Assembly (NCBI GenBank): GCA_003402375.1 | Contig: QFXJ01000045.1 | Coordinates: forward strand, 62,001 to 126,000 | DNA: 64,000 nucleotides | Reading direction: 5' to 3' | Origin: Candidatus Nitrotoga sp. CP45 | GTDB lineage: Bacteria > Pseudomonadota > Gammaproteobacteria > Burkholderiales > Gallionellaceae | In this document: piece after piece, positions 1 through 9,984 of the stretch | How the letters are laid out: each line of letters opens with the position of its first letter | How positions within the stretch are numbered: the first letter of the stretch is position 1 | Position numbers and translations under genes: made by a program | Notes under the pieces: generated by a model | The model's database searches: none | The model's input: the letters and a program-made list of their open reading frames with translations, nothing else | Told to the model about the DNA's origin: nothing

Positions 1-1
1 T

Positions 2-172
2 GAAACTGGCCGCCCCACCCGGGTCGATGTACAAAAAACATCGGGCTCGCCTCGACTGGACGAAGCAGCGCGGCAAGCAGTCCTACATGCAATGTTCAAG
101 CCGCATATCGAAGATGGCAGAGCAACTACTGTTTATGCTATCGTGCCTATTACCTTTCATTTGGATAATTGA
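2..172 (+). CDS. tonB: Energy transducer TonB, C-terminal fragment cut by window edge
   Basis: The frame open from base 2 to the TGA at 170-172 encodes the last 56 residues of a TonB-type protein. It shows the usual C-terminal pattern: a 'GSPRLDEAA' helix, 'AVLHAMFKPH', and a final strand ending 'VPITFHLDN'. TonB spans the periplasm and passes proton-motive energy from ExbB/ExbD to outer-membrane receptors; the C-terminal domain contacts the receptor TonB box. An exbB gene starts 13 bases downstream and exbD follows, so this is a tonB-exbB-exbD operon. The N-terminal membrane anchor and proline-rich linker lie outside the window. Confidence 0.8.
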   Translation, partial: ETGRPTRVDVQKTSGSPRLDEAARQAVLHAMFKPHIEDGRATTVYAIVPITFHLDN

Positions 173-185
173 AGAAAGAATCGTC

Positions 186-914
186 ATGCAAACAACTCCT
201 TATGGACTAGATAGTTTATGGATTCAAGGTGATTTAATCACCAAGGGCGTCACTGTACTACTTGTCGTTATGTCGATCGCATCCTGGTACGTGATTGTCA
301 CTAAAGCTCTTCAGCTATTGAGCTATCGTCGTGCGTCACATGCTGCCGGTCACGCATTTTGGGATACCACTAACTTGGCTGAAGGTGTTGCCACGCTTGG
401 TACCAACAATCCATTTTCCGATATCGCACAGGCAGGTGTGATTGCTATGCGCCATCATGCTGCGCACAAAGGTCATTTGCACGACCAGCTATTAGTCAGC
501 GATTGGGTTACGCTGTCATTGCGGCAAGCGATAGATGACACTTCCGGTAAGCTGCAAACCGGTATGGCTGTATTGGCATCGGTTGGTTCGACCGCGCCAT
601 TTGTCGGCCTGCTTGGTACGGTGTGGGGTATTTATCACGCTCTTGTATCGATCGGCACTTCGGGACAAGCTAGTATCGACAAGGTCGCTGGACCAGTAGG
701 CGAAGCATTGATTATGACCGCGCTAGGTTTGGCGGTAGCGATTCCGGCTACCTTTGGCTATAACGCTTTAGTCCGAAGCAATAAATCCACTATTGCAAAG
801 CTGAATAAATTTGGATTCGATTTGCATGCGCTGTTTATTACTGGTGCCCGCTCCAGCAGTACCGAGATTGTCGGCGATAATGGCGCTAAAATTGTCGCCG
901 TCAGGAGTGCATAA
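186..914 (+). CDS. exbB: MotA/TolQ/ExbB proton channel family protein
   Basis: ExbB forms the inner-membrane proton channel that powers TonB. The 242-residue protein has a membrane segment near residues 20-40 ('VTVLLVVMSIASWYVIV'), a cytoplasmic loop, and the paired C-terminal membrane helices with the family motif 'GLLGTVWGIYHAL' (about residues 142-154) and 'GEALIMTALGLAVAIPA'. I chose the ATG at 186 because GAAGAAAG lies at a good ribosome-binding distance and the earlier in-frame ATG at 27 lies inside the upstream tonB gene. The stop overlaps the exbD start by one base (TAATG), indicating translational coupling. Confidence 0.9.
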   Translation: MQTTPYGLDSLWIQGDLITKGVTVLLVVMSIASWYVIVTKALQLLSYRRASHAAGHAFWDTTNLAEGVATLGTNNPFSDIAQAGVIAMRHHAAHKGHLHDQLLVSDWVTLSLRQAIDDTSGKLQTGMAVLASVGSTAPFVGLLGTVWGIYHALVSIGTSGQASIDKVAGPVGEALIMTALGLAVAIPATFGYNALVRSNKSTIAKLNKFGFDLHALFITGARSSSTEIVGDNGAKIVAVRSA

Positions 915-1330
915 TGGGAATGGGCTCTCTGTCCGATACGGACGATGACTTTAACCCGGAGATTAACACCACACCGTTAGTCGATGTCATGCTGGTGTTG
1001 TTAATTATATTTATCATCACAATTCCGGTGATAAACCATAGCGTAAAAATTGATTTACCACGTGCGACCAACCAGCGCGATGAGATCAAACCGGAGAGCA
1101 TCAACCTGTCGATTGATGCGCAAGGCCTTATGTATTGGAATAACGAAACTATTGATGCGGCACAAATGAATGTCCGTATCGCTGAGGCTTCGAAAAAGAC
1201 ACCACAGCCTGAGCTGCATATACGTGCAGAACGCACTACTCAATATGAAAAAATTGTAGAAATAATGGCTGCCGCACAGTCTGGCGGTTTGAATAAAATA
1301 GGATTTATAACTGATCCGCAAAATAAATAA
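914..1330 (+). CDS. exbD: Biopolymer transport protein ExbD/TolR family
   Basis: ExbD is the ExbB partner: one N-terminal membrane helix followed by a periplasmic domain. The 138-residue protein has the cytoplasmic N-terminus 'DDDFNPEINTTPLVDVM', whose Asp in 'PLVDVM' at the start of the helix is the conserved proton-pathway residue, then the helix 'LVLLIIFIITIPVI'. The periplasmic part ends with the usual 'YEKIVEIMAAAQSGGLNKIGFIT' fold element. The start overlaps the exbB stop, and AGGAG just upstream serves as ribosome-binding site. It completes a TonB-ExbB-ExbD energy-coupling set; the receptor served is not visible here. Confidence 0.9.
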   Translation: MGMGSLSDTDDDFNPEINTTPLVDVMLVLLIIFIITIPVINHSVKIDLPRATNQRDEIKPESINLSIDAQGLMYWNNETIDAAQMNVRIAEASKKTPQPELHIRAERTTQYEKIVEIMAAAQSGGLNKIGFITDPQNK

Positions 1331-1436
1331 TGGGCGGTAATGGCGCATATGAAAGTGGGTGTACTGGGCTAATAATGACGCGATAAGCCATTTGGGTATT
1401 TATCTATCCAGCCTATTTCTCATAAAAATGGCGAAT

Positions 1437-1770
1437 AACGTGGGGTACCGCATTAACCTGATGGATCACTTGATCGCAGCTATTACTGATCCCTGTACGT
1501 CAAGCTACATTAACCCCCTGCACGATTTGTTGACGCAGCGCAGATGATCCTCCTTGATTTTCGACCACAGTGCCCGCCACTATCTATGGACAGCAGGCGC
1601 TTTTTTTTTACAGCCACCTTACGGCCACAGTTAACTGTCTTTGCTGGTGTTTAAAGTTCCCCCGGTACCTTGGTGACCGCCGTGCTGCGTCCGGGAAAAT
1701 GTCTGGCCGGGGCCGAAAATACCATGATGGTTTAATGAAGAATGTATCGCGGATACTTCGCTCTGCATCG
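1437..1770 (+). pseudogene. Decayed IS1380-family transposase fragments
   Basis: Two pieces in different frames resemble one IS1380 (DDE) transposase. At 1459-1547 the frame reads 'MDHLIAAITDPCTSSYINP' then 'LHDLLTQRR', the N-terminal region. At about 1560-1730 pieces such as 'IYGQQALFFYSH' and, in another frame, 'GTLVTAVLRPGKCLAGAEN' match the segment around the central catalytic domain. Roughly 90 residues between them are missing, and stops and frameshifts break the rest. No terminal inverted repeats were found. It is a dead insertion-sequence relic between exbD and thrS. Confidence 0.6.
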
Positions 1771-1799
1771 CTCGTGGGCAGGCGGAGAATTTAGATCAA

Positions 1800-2035
1800 G
1801 CAGTTATTGCAGATCAGCCATGAAATGATCTACCGGCATATCGCCACATAGTCAAACGTGATAGAGGAGACATGCGTCAGCATTTCGAAGCCAGAAATCA
1901 CGCCGTAAGCGCTATGCAAGCGGGCAAGAGCGGCGAAGCATGATCAAGAGCTTAGCGTTGTGAACGTTTGGAAGTTGTTGACCAAAAGGTGTGCATGGGT
2001 GATTGGGGCTTGCCATGTGATCACACAAATAAAAT
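1800..2035 (+). pseudogene. Decayed IS30-family transposase fragment
   Basis: Directly after the IS1380 relic, a second transposase relic is readable in broken frames: 'QISHEMIYRHIA' (from about 1810), then 'VKRDRGDMRQHFEARNHA', then 'RLEVVDQKVCMGDWG' near 1960-2010. This is the order of the IS30 family around its conserved 'isHe.IY..i' and 'GDWEGD' blocks; here the second acidic motif is damaged. Internal stops rule out function. The remaining bases to 2166 hold the presumed thrS promoter, where I cannot name a convincing -35/-10 pair. Confidence 0.55.
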
Positions 2036-2166
2036 TATTCACACCCTTACCAAAATATAAATATAATCAATACGGGTCTGCCGCACGTTAAGCATTTTAG
2101 AAGTTTTCCGTAGTTTGTTTATGTGTGCGGGTGTCTCACTTTTTTACTTTAATTTAAGATATATAT

Positions 2167-4080
2167 ATGCCTTGTATTACATTGCCAGATGGCTCGCAAC
2201 GCAGTTTCGCGCAGCCCGTTACCGTCGCTGAAGTTGCGCAGAGTATAGGCGCGGGTTTGGCGCGTGCGGCGCTGGCTGGTAAGGTTGATGGGCATCTGGT
2301 TGATACCTCTCACCTTATTTTTTTTGATGCAGCATTGTCCATCATCACCGATAAGGACGAGGACGGGTTGGAGATTATTCGCCATTCCACTGCGCACCTT
2401 CTGGCTTATGCGGTCAAGGAGTTGTTCCCCGAGGCTCAAGTGACTATTGGCCCGGTGATTGACAATGGGTTTTACTATGACTTCTCTTATGCACGTCCTT
2501 TTACCCCGGATGATTTGGCGGCGCTTGAAAAACGCATGGCGGAATTGGCCAGGCGTGATATTCCGGTAACGCGCAAAGAGCTGCCGCGCGACGAAGCGGT
2601 TGCCTATTTCAAAAGCATAGGGGAGTATTATAAGGCGGAGATTATCGAATCTATTCCCGTCGAGCAGGCCGTGTCACTTTACACTGAAGGTGATTTCACC
2701 GATCTTTGCCGTGGCCCGCATGTACCGTCCACTGGCAAGCTTAAGGTGTTCAAGTTGATGAGTGTGGCTGGCGCTTACTGGCGCGGCGATCAACGTAATG
2801 CCATGTTGCAGCGTATTTATGGTACTGCCTGGGCTAAGAAAGAAGATCTTGATGCCTATCTACACCGCTTGGAAGAGGCGGAGAAACGTGATCATCGAAA
2901 ACTTGCCAAGCAGCTTAATTTGTTTCACATGCAAGACGATGCGCCCGGCATGGTGTTTTGGCATCCGAATGGTTGGGTCATCTGGCAGGTAGTCGAGAGT
3001 TACATGCGCGGCAAGTTCCGCGAGTATGGTTATCAGGAAGTTCGCACTCCCACCATGATGGATCGTACGCTTTGGGAGAAATCTGGGCATTGGGAAAATT
3101 ATCACGACAATATGTTTACTACTCATTCAGAGGCGCGGGACTTTGCGGTGAAGCCGATGAATTGTCCGGGGCACGTACAGATTTTTAATTACGGCCTGCG
3201 CAGTTATCGCGAGTTACCCCTGCGTCTGGCCGAATTTGGATCCTGTCATCGTAATGAGCCGTCTGGTTCTCTACATGGCTTGATGCGAGTGCGCGGCTTT
3301 ACCCAGGATGATGCACATGTTTTCTGTACCGAACGTCAGATCGAAAGTGAAGTAGCGGATTTCATCGTGATGTTGCAAAAGGTGTACGCAGATTTTGGTT
3401 TCAATGATGTTTTGGTAAAACTTTCTACTCGTCCAGAGAAACGTGTTGGTTCCGACGAAACCTGGGATAAGGCGGAGGCGGCACTGGCTGCGGCATTACG
3501 TCAGAATGACCTGGAATATGAATTACAGCCCGGTGAGGGGGCATTCTATGGGCCGAAAATAGAATTCTCTCTGAAAGACACATTGGGACGTGTGTGGCAA
3601 TGCGGCACCATCCAGTTGGATTTTAACCTGCCGGTACGTTTGGGCGCGGAATATGTGGACGAGGACAATACGCGTAAAGCGCCAGTAATGTTGCACCGTG
3701 CTATTCTTGGTTCTTTAGAGCGTTTTATGGGAATTCTTATCGAACACCACGCTGGAGCTTTCCCGCTGTGGTTGTCGCCGGTGCAGATGGCAGTGGTGAA
3801 TATCTCGCAGGCACAAAATTGCTATGCTACTCAAGTTGCAGAAACTTTGCGAGCAGCCGGGTTTCGTGTGCACTTGGATTTGCGTAATGAGAAAATTACC
3901 TATAAAATACGAGAATATAGCTTACAAAAATTGCCTTATATACTGGTAATAGGTGATAAGGAAATGGCTGCTGATTTGGTTGCCGTGCGAACCCGAAAAG
4001 GTGAGGATCTTGGGCAGATGTCGATGGCGGTGTTATTACAACACTTGCAATTGGAGCTGCAAGCGGGTAGCACGGTTTAA
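2167..4080 (+). CDS. thrS: Threonyl-tRNA synthetase
   Basis: ThrRS charges tRNA-Thr with threonine in the cytoplasm. The 637-residue length is typical. Order of domains: an N-terminal TGS domain (residues 1-60), the editing domain with '[11 protein letters not shown]' (about residues 76-86), the class II catalytic core including '[10 protein letters not shown]' and '[21 protein letters not shown]' split over motif 2, motif 3 near '[11 protein letters not shown]', and a C-terminal anticodon-binding domain from about residue 535. It heads the classic thrS-infC-rpmI-rplT-pheST operon. The start has only a weak ribosome-binding site (AT-rich leader). Confidence 0.97.
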   Translation: MPCITLPDGSQRSFAQPVTVAEVAQSIGAGLARAALAGKVDGHLVDTSHLIFFDAALSIITDKDEDGLEIIRHSTAHLLAYAVKELFPEAQVTIGPVIDNGFYYDFSYARPFTPDDLAALEKRMAELARRDIPVTRKELPRDEAVAYFKSIGEYYKAEIIESIPVEQAVSLYTEGDFTDLCRGPHVPSTGKLKVFKLMSVAGAYWRGDQRNAMLQRIYGTAWAKKEDLDAYLHRLEEAEKRDHRKLAKQLNLFHMQDDAPGMVFWHPNGWVIWQVVESYMRGKFREYGYQEVRTPTMMDRTLWEKSGHWENYHDNMFTTHSEARDFAVKPMNCPGHVQIFNYGLRSYRELPLRLAEFGSCHRNEPSGSLHGLMRVRGFTQDDAHVFCTERQIESEVADFIVMLQKVYADFGFNDVLVKLSTRPEKRVGSDETWDKAEAALAAALRQNDLEYELQPGEGAFYGPKIEFSLKDTLGRVWQCGTIQLDFNLPVRLGAEYVDEDNTRKAPVMLHRAILGSLERFMGILIEHHAGAFPLWLSPVQMAVVNISQAQNCYATQVAETLRAAGFRVHLDLRNEKITYKIREYSLQKLPYILVIGDKEMAADLVAVRTRKGEDLGQMSMAVLLQHLQLELQAGSTV

Positions 4081-4101
4081 TTTTTTAATGGAGAAACTGC
4101 A

Positions 4102-4620
4102 ATAGCTCAGGATAAAGAACAGCGCCTCAACGAGCAAATAACAGCGCCTCAGGTGCGGCTTGTTGGTGTAGAAGGGGAGCCGCTTGGTGTTGTGGCAGTC
4201 GCGGAAGCATTACGTTTGGCTGAAGAGGCTGATTTGGATCTGGTGGAAGTTGCACCAATGGCGGAACCGCCGGTTTGTCGCATCATGGACATTGGCAAGT
4301 TCAAGTATGCTGAGAGCAAGAAACAGCACGAGGCTAAGCTTAAGCAAAAGCAGATTCAGATAAAGGAAGTCAAGTTCAGGCCAGGTACGGATGATGGCGA
4401 TTACAATATTAAATTGCGTAACCTGATTCGATTCTTGGGGGAAGGTGACAAGACCAAAATCACGTTACGTTTCCGTGGACGTGAGATTGCACATCAGAAT
4501 ATTGGCATGCAAATGATGGAGCGGGTTATGGCTGATCTCGGAGAGCACGGTACCGTGGAGCAGTTTCCTAAAATGGAAGGTCGTCAGATGGTGATGGTAC
4601 TGGCGCCGAAGAAAAAATAA
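4102..4620 (+). CDS. infC: Translation initiation factor IF-3, probable AUA start
   Basis: IF-3 binds the 30S subunit, blocks 50S joining and proofreads the initiator tRNA/start codon. The reading frame has no ATG where the family begins; a GTG at 4153 would delete the conserved N-terminus. In frame upstream lies ATA (4102) followed by '[12 protein letters not shown]', the normal IF-3 N-terminus, with GGAGA at 4090-4094 spaced seven bases. I therefore call AUA as start (172 residues). E. coli infC uses AUU, and the poor codon allows IF-3 to repress its own synthesis; the same control is inferred here. Both IF-3 domains are complete. Confidence 0.93.
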   Translation: MAQDKEQRLNEQITAPQVRLVGVEGEPLGVVAVAEALRLAEEADLDLVEVAPMAEPPVCRIMDIGKFKYAESKKQHEAKLKQKQIQIKEVKFRPGTDDGDYNIKLRNLIRFLGEGDKTKITLRFRGREIAHQNIGMQMMERVMADLGEHGTVEQFPKMEGRQMVMVLAPKKK

Positions 4621-4634
4621 TTTATGAGGTAAGT

Positions 4635-4660
4635 CTCCGGCCACGCCGGGGTAATTTTTT
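4635..4660 (+). terminator. Terminator-like hairpin between infC and rpmI
   Basis: A seven-pair stem (CTCCGGC pairing with GCCGGGG, one T-G wobble, CAC loop, 4635-4651) is followed by TAATTTTTT. It has the form of an intrinsic terminator inside the operon and may attenuate read-through from infC to rpmI-rplT. The 125 bases after it are long enough for an internal promoter. Confidence 0.5.
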
Positions 4661-4745
4661 GATACTGCTCGGGTTAAGGGACTGGTCGGGGCAGATTAGT
4701 ATTAAACAGTCCCGGATAAGTGATTCCAGGTTTTAAAGTGTTCCT

Positions 4746-4762
4746 ATCAGGAGCCTCCTGAT
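4746..4762. promoter_or_regulatory. Perfect palindrome upstream of rpmI
   Basis: ATCAGGAG and CTCCTGAT form a perfect eight-base inverted repeat around a single C, ending 22 bases before the rpmI ATG. It includes a GGAG that could compete with the true ribosome-binding site (AAAGGAG, 4773-4779). L20 of E. coli represses rpmI-rplT translation through RNA structure in this leader, so a regulatory role is possible, but this particular palindrome is not a known L20 site. Confidence 0.4.
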
Positions 4763-4784
4763 GTCATCAAATAAAGGAGTAGTT

Positions 4785-4982
4785 ATGCCTAAAATGAAAA
4801 CAAAAAGTGGTGCTGCAAAGCGCTTCAAAGTGCGTGCAGGCGGCAGTATCAAGCGCGCACAAGCATTTAAACGCCACATCCTGACCAAAAAGACCACCAA
4901 GAGCAAGCGTCAATTGCGTGGTACCACCGAAGTTCACGCAAGCAACACGGCGTCTATTCGCGCCATGATGCCCTACGCATAA
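4785..4982 (+). CDS. rpmI: 50S ribosomal protein L35
   Basis: L35 is a small basic protein of the large subunit. The 65-residue product '[16 protein letters not shown]...' is full length and carries the family signature '[10 protein letters not shown]' and 'HILTKK'. The start at 4785 follows AAAGGAG at eight bases; an earlier in-frame ATG at 4761 lies in the palindrome and would add eight non-family residues. rplT starts ten bases after its stop, so L35 and L20 are co-translated. Confidence 0.96.
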   Translation: MPKMKTKSGAAKRFKVRAGGSIKRAQAFKRHILTKKTTKSKRQLRGTTEVHASNTASIRAMMPYA

Positions 4983-4992
4983 GGAGTAGAAC

Positions 4993-5352
4993 ATGCCAAG
5001 AGTTAAACGTGGTGTAACGGCGCGAGCGCGCCATAAGAAAGTTTTAGATCTGGCCAAGGGTTACCGTGGCCGCCGTAAAAATGTCTATCGTATTGCCAAA
5101 GAAGCAGTAATGAAGGCTGGTCAATACGCCTACCGTGATCGTCGGCAACGCAAGCGCCAGTTCCGCACATTGTGGATTGCACGTATCAATGCAGCGGCAC
5201 GTGAGCAAGGATTGAGCTACAGCGTTTTCATGAACGGCCTCAAGAAAGCTGCGATTAGCATCGACCGTAAGGTGTTGGCGGATATTGCCGTATTTGATAA
5301 GCTTGCCTTTATACAAATTGTCGGACAGGCCAAAGCCAGCCTCGGCGTTTAA
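4993..5352 (+). CDS. rplT: 50S ribosomal protein L20
   Basis: L20 is needed for early assembly of the 50S subunit and in E. coli also represses rpmI-rplT translation. The 119-residue protein is full length, with the basic N-terminal extension '[18 protein letters not shown]', the '[16 protein letters not shown]' core and the C-terminal 'LNDLA'-equivalent 'DKLAFIQIV'. A strong ribosome-binding site (AAGGAG) precedes the ATG. A terminator follows at 5372. Confidence 0.97.
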   Translation: MPRVKRGVTARARHKKVLDLAKGYRGRRKNVYRIAKEAVMKAGQYAYRDRRQRKRQFRTLWIARINAAAREQGLSYSVFMNGLKKAAISIDRKVLADIAVFDKLAFIQIVGQAKASLGV

Positions 5353-5371
5353 GCTCAAGCTAAACTACATT

Positions 5372-5398
5372 AAAGAGGCGTTCGGCGCCTCTTTTTTG
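5372..5398 (+). terminator. Intrinsic terminator after rplT
   Basis: AGAGGCG (5374-5380) pairs with CGCCTCT (5386-5392) across a TTCGG loop and is followed directly by a run of Ts. It should end most transcripts of thrS-infC-rpmI-rplT, so pheST probably has its own promoter in the following 140 bases. Confidence 0.85.
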
Positions 5399-5503
5399 TT
5401 TTTTATAAAGCCGCTCAAATTATGTTATTGATTAGCAATTAACTTTTTTGAGCGACTGTAGGGCGATTTGCGATCTCGACCCAATTATGTCACTAACCTC
5501 TCT

Positions 5504-5524
5504 ATCTCCTCTTTCAGAGGAGAT
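5504..5524 (+). promoter_or_regulatory. pheS leader hairpin sequestering the GGAG sequence
   Basis: ATCTCCTCT (5504-5512) and AGAGGAGAT (5516-5524) form a perfect nine-pair stem with a TTC loop, 18 bases upstream of the pheS ATG. The 3' arm holds AGGAGA, the only strong Shine-Dalgarno-like sequence near pheS, so folding would hide it. There is no T-run, so it is not a terminator. A translational control role is inferred; E. coli pheST is instead controlled by pheM attenuation. Confidence 0.5.
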
Positions 5525-5533
5525 ACTTAATAA

Positions 5534-6553
<1,020 letters not shown>

Positions 6554-6555
6554 CT

Positions 6556-8910
6556 ATGCAATTTTCCGAATCCTGGCTGCGCTCATTCGTCAATCCATCG
6601 CTTTCCAGTGATGAGCTAGCGCACCTGTTGACAATGGCTGGGTTGGAAGTGGAGGCGATGAATGCGGTTGCGCCAGCTTTCGACAAGGTAGTCGTCGCAC
6701 AGGTGTTGACCATGGATAAGCATGCTGATGCTGACCGCTTAAACGTGTTGACCGTGGACATAGGTCAAGCCGAGCCACTGAATATCGTGTGCGGCGCGCA
6801 GAACGTCAGTGTCGGCATGAAAGCGCCTTGCGCGCTGGTCGGAGCGAAGCTGTCGGGCATCGAGATCAAGCAGGCCAAGGTGCGCGGCGTCGCATCGTTT
6901 GGCATGATGTGCTCGGAAAAGGAGCTCGGTTTGGCGGAAGAGAGCCAGGGTCTAATGGAGTTAGCTGTTGATGCAGTAGTCGGGCAGAGCATACGCGAGC
7001 ACCTCGATCTTGACGATCATCAAATCACACTCAAGTTGACGCCAAATCGTAGCGATTGTCTGTCGTTGTATGGCATCGCGCGTGAAGTTTCTGCCTTGAC
7101 GGGCTCACCATTACAAGCCTTGCCCCAAGCAGATTTCAAACAAGGCTGCGACCGTAGCTGTAAGGTCCGGGTGGCTCCATCAGCCGCTTGCCCACGCTAT
7201 GCGGGACGCGTGATTGCCGGAGTAAATGCGACGTCAGCCACGCCAGCATGGATGGTGCAGCGTCTGGAGCGCTGCGGTTTGCGCAGCATCAGTGCGCTGG
7301 TGGACGTGACCAACTACGTATTGCTTGAGTTGGGTCAGCCGTTGCATGCTTTTGACCTGAACAAATTGAACGGCGACATCGAAGTGCGTTTCGCACGTGC
7401 AGGTGAAAGCCTGAAGCTGCTCAATGAGCAAGTTGTGAACCTGCAAGAAGACATGCTGATAATCGCCGATGATATGCAGCCGATCGCATTGGCAGGCGTG
7501 ATGGGCGGGGCGGACAGCGCAGTGGACGACACGACCACGGATATTTTTCTGGAGAGCGCGTTCTTCGCACCTGGCGTGATTGTCGGCAAGTCGCGCCGCT
7601 TGGGTTTTGGCTCTGATTCTTCTTTTCGTTTCGAGCGCGGTGTGGATTTTGCCGCTACAAAGGAAGCATTAAACAGGGCCACGCAATTGATTCTTGATAT
7701 CTGCGGCGGACAAGCTGGTGTGGTGAGTGAAGTGCTGGGTGAATTGCCCGCTCGCAATCCGGTGAAATTACGTTTGCCACGAATCGAGCGCGTGTTGGGT
7801 GTGTCACTGGAAGGGCAGGAGATTGCACAAATGCTGCTGCGCCTGGGTATGATTGCTCAGCAAAAAGGCGACGAATTCAGTGTCATACCGCCCAGCTACC
7901 GTTTCGATATCGCCATTGAGGAAGATCTAATCGAGGAAGTCGCACGCGTACATGGTTACGAGCAAATACAAGCTGTGCCGCCGCAAGCGCGTATGACCAT
8001 GTTGCCGCTGGCCGAGGGGCAGCGCCCCTTGGCCAGGCTGCGCCAAGCGCTGGTGTTGCGCGACTACCAGGAAGCAATAACCTACGCCTTTGTGGACGAG
8101 GAGTGGGAGTGCGACCTAAGCGGCAATGCCGAACCGGTCACGTTGAAGAATCCAATTGCCAGCCAGATGAGCGTGATGCGCAGCAGTTTGCTCGGTGGGC
8201 TGCTCGCTGTTTTGCGATCAAACCTCGCACGCAAGGAGCCGCGTGTTCGTCTGTTCGAAATAGGTGCTTGTTTTGCCGCCGAGCCGGGCAGTTATGCACA
8301 GCACGAACGAGTGACCGGATTGGTTTACGGTACGGCACTGCCGGAGCAGTGGGGTGTGGCTGCGCGTAGCGTGGATTTTTATGATGTAAAGGCGGATTTA
8401 GAAGCGCTGTTTGCTCCAATACTATTAAGTTTTTTGGCGTCGCCGCACCCTGCCTCCCACCCGGGGCGTTCGGCACAAGTCTTGCTGCATGGGCAAGTGG
8501 TGGGTTGGATAGGAGAGTTGCATCCGAAGTGGTTGCAGCAGTATGGAATTCCGCAGACAGTAGTGTGGTTTGAGGTTGAGCTGGATGCCTTGATCTCAGC
8601 CGATGTACCACATGCCAGCGAGATTTCCAAGTTTCCGCGGGTACGTCGGGATCTTGCCGTAGTCGTGGATGAAAGTGTAACAGCCCAATCTTTATTGGAT
8701 GCCATGCTAGGTAGCAATACCTCTTATGTGGCAGAAATTGCGCTGTTTGATCTGTATCGTGGTAAAGGTGTGGGGGACGGAAAAAAAAGCCTTGCTTTCC
8801 GTGTGTTATTGCAAGATACTCAAAAAACATTAATTGATAGTGAAATTGAACAAAGTATCGTGCGCTTGGCTGCGGTTTTGCAACAGCATGGTGCGCAGTT
8901 ACGTATATAA
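6556..8910 (+). CDS. pheT: Phenylalanyl-tRNA synthetase beta subunit
   Basis: PheT pairs with PheS and contributes tRNA binding and editing of Tyr-tRNA-Phe. The 784-residue length fits the bacterial family. Order: EMAP/OB-type tRNA-binding domain (residues 40-150, 'HADADRLNVLTVDIG'), B3/B4 editing domain (about 210-385), B5 domain (400-475), the degenerate class II core, and a C-terminal FDX-ACB domain (from about 690, 'SKFPRVRRDLAVVVDE'). It starts two bases after the pheS stop. No damage is visible. Confidence 0.96.
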   Translation: MQFSESWLRSFVNPSLSSDELAHLLTMAGLEVEAMNAVAPAFDKVVVAQVLTMDKHADADRLNVLTVDIGQAEPLNIVCGAQNVSVGMKAPCALVGAKLSGIEIKQAKVRGVASFGMMCSEKELGLAEESQGLMELAVDAVVGQSIREHLDLDDHQITLKLTPNRSDCLSLYGIAREVSALTGSPLQALPQADFKQGCDRSCKVRVAPSAACPRYAGRVIAGVNATSATPAWMVQRLERCGLRSISALVDVTNYVLLELGQPLHAFDLNKLNGDIEVRFARAGESLKLLNEQVVNLQEDMLIIADDMQPIALAGVMGGADSAVDDTTTDIFLESAFFAPGVIVGKSRRLGFGSDSSFRFERGVDFAATKEALNRATQLILDICGGQAGVVSEVLGELPARNPVKLRLPRIERVLGVSLEGQEIAQMLLRLGMIAQQKGDEFSVIPPSYRFDIAIEEDLIEEVARVHGYEQIQAVPPQARMTMLPLAEGQRPLARLRQALVLRDYQEAITYAFVDEEWECDLSGNAEPVTLKNPIASQMSVMRSSLLGGLLAVLRSNLARKEPRVRLFEIGACFAAEPGSYAQHERVTGLVYGTALPEQWGVAARSVDFYDVKADLEALFAPILLSFLASPHPASHPGRSAQVLLHGQVVGWIGELHPKWLQQYGIPQTVVWFEVELDALISADVPHASEISKFPRVRRDLAVVVDESVTAQSLLDAMLGSNTSYVAEIALFDLYRGKGVGDGKKSLAFRVLLQDTQKTLIDSEIEQSIVRLAAVLQQHGAQLRI

Positions 8911-8920
8911 GGGGTAATCA

Positions 8921-9226
8921 ATGACATTAACCAAAGCAGAGCTCGCGGATTTACTGTTTGAAAAAGTTGGCTTGAATAAGCGTGAAGCTAAGGATATGGT
9001 TGAGTCTTATTTCGAAGAAATTCGTGCTCAACTTGAACATGGTGAAAGTGTTAAGCTATCAGGCTTTGGCAATTTTCAGCTACGTGATAAGCCCCAGCGT
9101 CCTGGGCGCAATCCAAAGACAGGCGAAGATATCCCCATAACAGCGCGCCGCGTAGTAACTTTTCATCCCAGCCAGAAACTCAAGAGCATGGTAGAAATAA
9201 ATTATCATGGAAAACCGCAAGCTTAA
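8921..9226 (+). CDS. ihfA: Integration host factor alpha subunit
   Basis: IHF is a DNA-bending heterodimer used in transcription, replication and recombination; it assists sigma-54 promoters. The 101-residue protein begins '[24 protein letters not shown]' split over helices 1-2 and has the DNA-intercalating arm with Pro in '[14 protein letters not shown]' (about residues 58-71). It lies ten bases after pheT, the conserved proteobacterial position. Its 3' end overlaps the MerR gene by 20 bases. Confidence 0.95.
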   Translation: MTLTKAELADLLFEKVGLNKREAKDMVESYFEEIRAQLEHGESVKLSGFGNFQLRDKPQRPGRNPKTGEDIPITARRVVTFHPSQKLKSMVEINYHGKPQA

Positions 9227-9575
9227 TACCGCCCTGCCATCGATTCCGGCGAAGCGGTATTTTACTATTGGCGAAGTAAGTGACTTATGCGGGGTGAAGG
9301 CGCATGTATTGCGTTATTGGGAGCAGGAGTTTACCCAACTTAAGCCAGTTAAACGGGGTGGTAATCGGCGCTATTATCAGCATCATGAAGTTTTACTCAT
9401 CCGTCGTATCAGGCAGTTGCTGTATGAAGAGGGTTTTACTATCAGTGGAGCTCGTGGTCGCCTGAGTGATTTTGTTGGACAGCAAATAGAAAATCAGCCG
9501 CAACTGCTTCAGTCATCCCCTAATTTGTCCGAATTACGTCGTGAAATTAGCGAAATTATCGCCCTGCTAGAGTAG
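9207..9575 (+). CDS. MerR-family transcriptional regulator
   Basis: A 122-residue MerR-type DNA-binding protein. The winged helix-turn-helix spans about residues 15-85: '[19 protein letters not shown]', '[21 protein letters not shown]', then '[20 protein letters not shown]'. The C-terminal part is short and has no metal-binding cysteine pattern; the only Cys is in the DNA-binding domain. This gene follows ihfA in many beta- and gammaproteobacteria, and its regulon is not established. The ATG at 9207 overlaps ihfA, indicating coupled translation. Confidence 0.88.
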   Translation: MENRKLNTALPSIPAKRYFTIGEVSDLCGVKAHVLRYWEQEFTQLKPVKRGGNRRYYQHHEVLLIRRIRQLLYEEGFTISGARGRLSDFVGQQIENQPQLLQSSPNLSELRREISEIIALLE

Positions 9576-9984
9576 TACAGAGTCCCTTGATTTTAGACCA
9601 TCATTATAGATGGTAATCTGTTGTAACCAAAAAACTACGAGTGAGGTCGGTTGTCAATAATGGACGTCAACGGGTTCGCGCCGCCAATCTATTTTCATAT
9701 TGAGTAGTCCCCTTTATGGGGCGTTGCTGTAGCCCTTCCTCTATCCAGCAGCTAATCGTAATGTAAGAAATGGGCCAATACCATGAATTTGCGTCAGATC
9801 AGTCCAAGCCAATGGGTACATGGCCGAGTGAATATTGAAGGTCACATCGTTTGTTTGGCTGCTTGGTAGGGTGACGTGTTTTGAAAAGTGGCGCCGCGGA
9901 CATGGGTTGATTCGTATTAAGCATTGTAACGAATATCGCGCATTGCAGCCGTTACATCAGGATTTCGCTCCCCCCCGCCCAATA
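9576..9984. other. Non-coding gap after the MerR gene, nothing recognised
   Basis: No gene is supported here. A six-pair dyad (ACCATC/GATGGT, 9597-9614) shortly after the MerR stop lacks a T-run, so it is at best a weak transcript end. Many species carry a tRNA-Pro after ihfA-merR; I looked for a cloverleaf and TPsiC sequence and found none. Confidence 0.5.

Noticed and set aside
2016-2025. TGTGATCACA palindrome upstream of thrS, CRP-like
   Set aside because: A CRP site needs TGTGA and TCACA separated by six bases; here the halves are adjacent, so it does not fit.
4761-4784. Upstream ATG for rpmI
   Set aside because: It lies in a palindrome with no proper ribosome-binding site and would add residues absent from L35; ATG 4785 has AAAGGAG.
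8138-8830. A 230-codon open frame antisense to pheT
   Set aside because: Fully overlaps pheT and is low-complexity His/Pro-rich, typical of an antisense shadow.
9576-9984. Possible tRNA-Pro after ihfA-merR
   Set aside because: No acceptor stem, anticodon arm or TPsiC loop could be assembled.
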